Of a stretch of DNA of 10,445 nt, positions 7,796 to 10,445 are shown piece after piece. Position numbers and translations under genes: made by a program. Each line of letters begins with the position of its first letter. The first letter of the stretch is position 1. The notes beneath the pieces were generated by a model, which ran no database searches, was not told the DNA's origin, and was given only the letters and a program-made list of their open reading frames with translations. Origin of the DNA: Alphaproteobacteria bacterium (GTDB lineage: Bacteria > Pseudomonadota > Alphaproteobacteria > UBA8366); contig JAOTYV010000163.1 in assembly GCA_029861675.1 (NCBI GenBank), forward strand, positions 1 to 10,445. Direction: 5' to 3'.

Positions 7796-9265
7796 TCATC
7801 GCAAACGGTCCCACGGTCCCCAAATGCAATAGGTAATGCCAATGCTCTGATTGTTCAGGAACATGTGGCGGCCGTTCTGTGAAAAACACGCGCCGGCAAA
7901 TTCAGTGTTGTCGGCCGTCCCGCCCCGGTCGGGACGCCGTATGCTGTTACGCGCGAATTTGAAGAGCCCGCCCCGAGGGGTCACGCCGACCACGAACTGT
8001 TCGCCGTCACCGTCTTCGCAAAGATAGAGACTGCCGTCCGGCGACACCGTGATGTTGTCCGGATTATCCAATTCGGATCTGGCCACCGATTCAACCACGA
8101 GCGTGACCGTCGAGGCGGCCGGGTCGTGTGCCCAGACCTGTCCGTTACCATCATCTCCGCCGCTGGTGCAGACAAAGTAAATCAATCCGTTGACGGCACA
8201 GGCGCCCTCACCGCGGGCAAACAGGGCCGCGCCTTTGGCATGCGCCTCATCGCGGACCGTGTCCGAGGCCGGATCGACGTCTTCGATCGGCACCCAACGC
8301 ACGGACAGCGGTTTGTTCCGCAGGCTGAGAACGCCGCTCCGCGTGTCCGCCGCCCCATTTGCATCCCGCGACAAGCGCCGATCGTCGATCACCATCGCTT
8401 CGAGAACGCCCGCGCGCAGTTTACCGTACTGTGTGGGGCGAAAACGATAAAAGGCACTATCGCCACGGTCTTCCGTTTGGAACACATGGCCGGTACGCGG
8501 GTCCGTGGCGGTTGCTTCATGATTGAACCTGCCCATCGCGGTCAGCGGAATAGGCTCGACAAAACCGCGGGCCGCCGCCGGAATTTCAAAATTGTAGCCA
8601 TGCTTGCGCTTTAGCCCGTTATGCCGCGACGGCACCTTCACGCTTTCCTCGCAACTGATCCAGGATCCCCAGGGTGTAACGCCGCCCGCACAGTTTCGGA
8701 GGGTTCCGCCGAGCACGCCAAAATGCCGGACGAGCCTGCCGTCGCCTCCGACCAGCAGTGACGTGGCGCCGCCTGTCGCGGCGTTATCCCAACTCTTTCC
8801 CGGCGGAGCGTCGACGCCGGCCGAATTTCCGAATTCGTCCGGACCTGGACTCAGTTCATGATTGCGGATCAATACGGTGCCGCCATTCGGAGCGGAAAAA
8901 CACGCCATACCGTCATGGCGGCCGGGCACCGGTTTCCCGTCATTCATCGTCTCGCCGGTTATCGACAACGCCGTGTATTCAAAACCCGCGGGCAGATCGA
9001 GCAGCGTGGAACGGCTCAGATCGCCAACGATGGTATCGGTCAATTTCGCCCCGTTAAGCGGCACCTTTGGATGCAGAGGACCGTATCCGCTTGCCGCCGC
9101 ATCGCCGAAAGCGGCGGGCGCATTGTATAGACTGAACGGCGCGACCATGGCGCCGGCCGCCGTCATGCCCATCATCTTGAAAATTTGGCGCCGCGAAAGG
9201 CCGGTCACACGAATTTCCCCAACTGCCATGTCTGCCAATGCGCGATCGCGGATTATCCGTTCCAT
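7796..9265 (-). CDS. Tat-exported DUF839/PhoX-family protein (putative phosphatase)
   Basis: This is a 489-residue protein of the PhoX/DUF839 family, whose characterised members are secreted metal-dependent alkaline phosphatases with a beta-propeller fold. The N-terminus has a twin-arginine signal, SRRQIFK at 24-30, followed by a hydrophobic stretch and an Ala-rich likely cleavage region near 48-58, so export in folded form is expected. Family motifs in order: RNHELSPG (134-141), NCAGGVTPWGSW (191-202), ISCEES (203-208), FNHEA (248-251 onward), TEDRGDSAFYRF (264-275), LDNPDNITVSPDG (399-411), LCEDGDGEQF (415-424) and a C-terminal FAGACFS...IWGPW. The Cys of NCAGG and the acidic residues near it are likely metal ligands by family analogy. 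It is shorter than classical PhoX (about 600-700 residues), and substrate is unknown. Start M1 (9265) or M13 (9229): neither has a clear Shine-Dalgarno. It stands alone between two tRNA genes. Confidence 0.9.
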   Translation of the reverse strand: MERIIRDRALADMAVGEIRVTGLSRRQIFKMMGMTAAGAMVAPFSLYNAPAAFGDAAASGYGPLHPKVPLNGAKLTDTIVGDLSRSTLLDLPAGFEYTALSITGETMNDGKPVPGRHDGMACFSAPNGGTVLIRNHELSPGPDEFGNSAGVDAPPGKSWDNAATGGATSLLVGGDGRLVRHFGVLGGTLRNCAGGVTPWGSWISCEESVKVPSRHNGLKRKHGYNFEIPAAARGFVEPIPLTAMGRFNHEATATDPRTGHVFQTEDRGDSAFYRFRPTQYGKLRAGVLEAMVIDDRRLSRDANGAADTRSGVLSLRNKPLSVRWVPIEDVDPASDTVRDEAHAKGAALFARGEGACAVNGLIYFVCTSGGDDGNGQVWAHDPAASTVTLVVESVARSELDNPDNITVSPDGSLYLCEDGDGEQFVVGVTPRGGLFKFARNSIRRPDRGGTADNTEFAGACFSQNGRHMFLNNQSIGITYCIWGPWDRLR

Positions 9266-9293
9266 CCGCTAATGGCCACACAATAGTACCGGA

Positions 9294-9325
9294 AAAATAA
9301 ATTTTATTTTATGGCGCAATATTGC
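9294..9325. promoter_or_regulatory. A/T-only inverted repeat and adjacent palindrome upstream of the DUF839 gene
   Basis: AAAATAAA-T-TTTATTTT (9294-9310) is a perfect 8+8 dyad made only of A and T in a GC-rich background. Five bases away is the 10-bp palindrome GCAATATTGC (9316-9325). Both lie about 30-60 bp upstream of the DUF839 start. A TACTAT (-10-like, four of six) lies between the A/T tract and the gene on the minus strand. They could be an UP-element or operator for this gene. No PhoB box is evident. Function is inferred from position and symmetry only. Confidence 0.4.
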
Positions 9326-9349
9326 CGCAGAACACCGATGGGCCGGCAC

Positions 9350-9369
9350 ACCATCCGAAAGTAGATGGT
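9350..9369. repeat. Short inverted repeat ACCATC-N8-GATGGT
   Basis: A perfect 6-bp inverted repeat with an 8-nt spacer in the intergenic stretch between tRNA-Val and the DUF839 gene. It is not followed by a T-run on either strand, so it is not a standard terminator. It may be a regulator site or chance. Confidence 0.3.
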
Positions 9370-9410
9370 CGACAAAACCCGATTGGGACGGTCGATCGGC
9401 GTCCGAACCT

Positions 9411-9437
9411 GAGAAATCCGAAATGGCCGTTCCGGAT
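9411..9437 (-). terminator. Weak candidate terminator of tRNA-Val
   Basis: Immediately after the tRNA-Val CCA, the minus strand can form ATCCGGAA/TTTCGGAT (8 bp, one G-U) with a 6-nt loop, followed by TTCTC. The stem is short and the T-run is broken, so termination would be weak; some read-through toward the DUF839 gene is possible. Confidence 0.3.
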
Positions 9438-9440
9438 CGG

Positions 9441-9516
9441 TGGTGGGCGATGACGGGATCGAACCGCCGACCCCCTCGGTGTAAACGAGGTGCTCTCCCA
9501 GCTGAGCTAATCGCCC
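9441..9516 (-). tRNA. tRNA-Val (anticodon UAC)
   Basis: The 76-nt minus-strand sequence folds as a cloverleaf with a perfect acceptor stem GGGCGAT/ATCGCCC, D-arm TAGCTCAGCTGGGAGAGC, anticodon stem CCTCG/CGAGG around TTTACAC (anticodon TAC, reading GUA and related valine codons) and T-loop TTCGATC. Discriminator A73 and an encoded CCA (9441-9443) are present. It begins 71 nt after the hupB terminator; I see no convincing promoter in that gap apart from a TTGAGC adjoining the terminator T-run. Confidence 0.97.
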
Positions 9517-9587
9517 GATCCGAATGGTCGCCAGAAGATGTTTACCCGGTCTTGCGATCGAATAACACCCTGTCGATTCTGTCGCTC

Positions 9588-9625
9588 AAAAAACTACCGG
9601 CCGCCCATCGCTGGGCGGCCGGTAG
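9588..9625 (-). terminator. Strong intrinsic terminator of hupB
   Basis: On the minus strand a perfect 14-bp stem (9612-9625 pairing with 9594-9607) closes the GNRA-type tetraloop GCGA and is followed directly by six T residues (9588-9593). It lies 20 nt after the hupB stop. There is no comparable T-run for the opposite strand, so it acts on hupB transcription only and separates hupB from tRNA-Val. Confidence 0.95.
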
Positions 9626-9645
9626 GTATCATAAACTTGCGACAG

Positions 9646-9918
9646 TTAGTTAACTGCTTGCTTCAGACCCTTACCGGCCTTGAATTTCGGCTGCTTCGAC
9701 GCAGGGATCTGAATGGGCTCACCGGTCCGCGGATTGCGGCCCGTAGAAGCCTTACGATTGGTAATGCTAAAAGTGCCAAAGCCGACGAGTCGTACTTCGG
9801 AACCGGTTTTCAATGCGTTCGTAATAGAATCGAAGACCGATTCCACAGCACGCGTCGCATCCGACTTGGACAGGCCAGATTCACTGGCAACTGCAGCAAC
9901 AAGATCGTTTTTGTTCAA
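9646..9918 (-). CDS. hupB: DNA-binding protein HU (beta-type)
   Basis: This is a small basic histone-like protein that binds and bends DNA and organises the nucleoid. Its 90 residues are the standard length. The N-terminal helical dimerisation part is MNKNDLVAAVA; GFGTF is at 46-50; the DNA-binding arm signature GRNPRTGEPIQIPA is at 60-73, with Pro63 at the tip that intercalates into the minor groove; and the C-terminal KQPKFKAGKGLK is typical. The start codon is TTG: no in-frame ATG or GTG lies close upstream and the protein has no internal Met, while NKNDLV directly after the TTG matches the family N-terminus. A G-rich Shine-Dalgarno is 7 nt upstream. It has its own promoter and terminator, and follows lon, the usual proteobacterial order. 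Confidence 0.97.
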   Translation of the reverse strand: MNKNDLVAAVASESGLSKSDATRAVESVFDSITNALKTGSEVRLVGFGTFSITNRKASTGRNPRTGEPIQIPASKQPKFKAGKGLKQAVN

Positions 9919-9925
9919 GGTAAAG

Positions 9926-9934
9926 CCCCCCTCT
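9926..9934 (-). promoter_or_regulatory. Ribosome-binding site of hupB
   Basis: AGAGGGGGG on the minus strand ends 7 nt before the TTG codon at 9918. This G-rich Shine-Dalgarno supports initiation at TTG, for which no ATG alternative exists. Confidence 0.7.
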
Positions 9935-9990
9935 AAAGGCCAGGGAAAGTCTAGGAAAGTAAAAATACTTCCAGGCGAAAGTGCGGCGAG

Positions 9991-10018
9991 TTTATAGCGC
10001 TTGGAAGTCTTCCGTCAA
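9991..10018 (-). promoter_or_regulatory. Promoter of hupB
   Basis: TTGACG (10013-10018) and TATAAA (9991-9996) on the minus strand are separated by 16 nt, each five of six to the sigma-70 consensus. This is the best promoter in the window. The predicted start is near 9984, giving a leader of about 65 nt before the TTG codon. It allows HU to be made independently of lon. Confidence 0.8.
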
Positions 10019-10112
10019 CGTCAAACGCCCGGAATTCCGCGCCTTTAATTGGCATGTGATGCAATTCTGCACGGAATCCGATTGGCACTGGAATCGCCGG
10101 AAAACCCCGTAA

Positions 10113-10445
10113 TTAGTGCGTTGTGATGCCGCTGTGATCGTCTTTTGATTGCGACGTCGAAACGGGATCGACCGAATCCGCCTCCGGATCCCATTCAATT
10201 GCCTTGACAGGTTCCTCGAGCGCGTGCTCGAGCACCTCATCCAGAGTCGATACCGGAATGATTTCAAGGTTACTTTTGACGTTATCCGGGATTTCCGGCA
10301 GGTCCTTGGAATTGTCCTGCGGGATCAGGATCGTCTTCAGTCCGCCACGCAACGCCGCCAGCAGCTTTTCCTTGAGCCCGCCAATCGGCAAAATGCGGCC
10401 GCGCAACGTGATTTCACCGGTCATGGCGACCTCTTTGCGAACCGG
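10113..10445 (-). CDS. lon: ATP-dependent protease Lon (partial, C-terminal 110 residues)
   Basis: This is the end of the Lon protease, a cytoplasmic AAA+ serine protease that degrades misfolded and regulatory proteins. The frame is open to the window edge. The visible part begins [16 protein letters not shown] and continues with [12 protein letters not shown], whose first Lys (residue 25 of this fragment) is the Lys of the Ser-Lys catalytic dyad; the catalytic Ser lies upstream, outside the window. The protease domain ends around EEPVKAI, followed by an acidic and Ser-rich tail of about 28 residues that is not conserved in the family as far as I know. Stop codon TAA at 10113-10115. The 94 nt from there to the hupB -35 hold no clear T-run terminator, so some lon transcripts may continue into hupB. 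Confidence 0.97.
   Translation of the reverse strand, partial: PVRKEVAMTGEITLRGRILPIGGLKEKLLAALRGGLKTILIPQDNSKDLPEIPDNVKSNLEIIPVSTLDEVLEHALEEPVKAIEWDPEADSVDPVSTSQSKDDHSGITTH

Noticed and set aside
7677..7889. A 70-codon minus-strand frame overlapping the end of the DUF839 gene
   Set aside because: It is in another frame of that gene's 3' end, has no Shine-Dalgarno worth noting and no recognisable motif.

Overview
The window looks like chromosomal DNA from an alphaproteobacterium, probably of Rhodospirillales type. The evidence is the moderately high GC content, separate nuoC and nuoD genes (fused in E. coli), a NuoG without the extra N7 iron-sulfur ligands, and the gene order lon, hupB, tRNA-Val, tRNA-Asp, nuo operon. 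The genus cannot be told from the sequence alone. Every supported gene lies on the minus strand, so transcription runs from high to low coordinates.

Region by region in transcription order: 10445-10113 is the C-terminal end of the Lon protease. 10018-9588 is a complete unit for the nucleoid protein HU, with a near-consensus promoter, a TTG-initiated hupB and a strong intrinsic terminator. 9516-9441 is tRNA-Val(UAC). 9440-7796 holds a monocistronic gene for a Tat-exported DUF839/PhoX-family protein, preceded by an A/T-only tract and several short dyads. 7648-7525 is tRNA-Asp(GUC) with its own TTGACA-type promoter. 7524-7235 is a gene-free leader with a candidate nuo promoter. 7234-1 is the first part of the respiratory complex I operon, nuoA-B-C-D-E-F-G-H; NuoH runs off the window edge and nuoI-N are expected beyond it.

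The eight Nuo products form most of the NADH-oxidising and quinone-reducing machinery. NuoE, NuoF and NuoG carry FMN and the first iron-sulfur clusters, NuoB, NuoC and NuoD form the connecting quinone module with terminal cluster N2, and NuoA and NuoH begin the membrane arm. The genes overlap or are separated by 25 nt or less, so they are one transcription unit with translational coupling at A/B, C/D and G/H. All expected cluster ligands that fall inside the window are present.

The window is mostly conserved housekeeping DNA, and I did not find a convincing undescribed system. The least ordinary part is the DUF839/PhoX-like gene between two tRNA genes, together with the A/T-rich dyads upstream of it. 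A palindrome over the putative nuo -10 element and the TTG start of hupB are smaller points.
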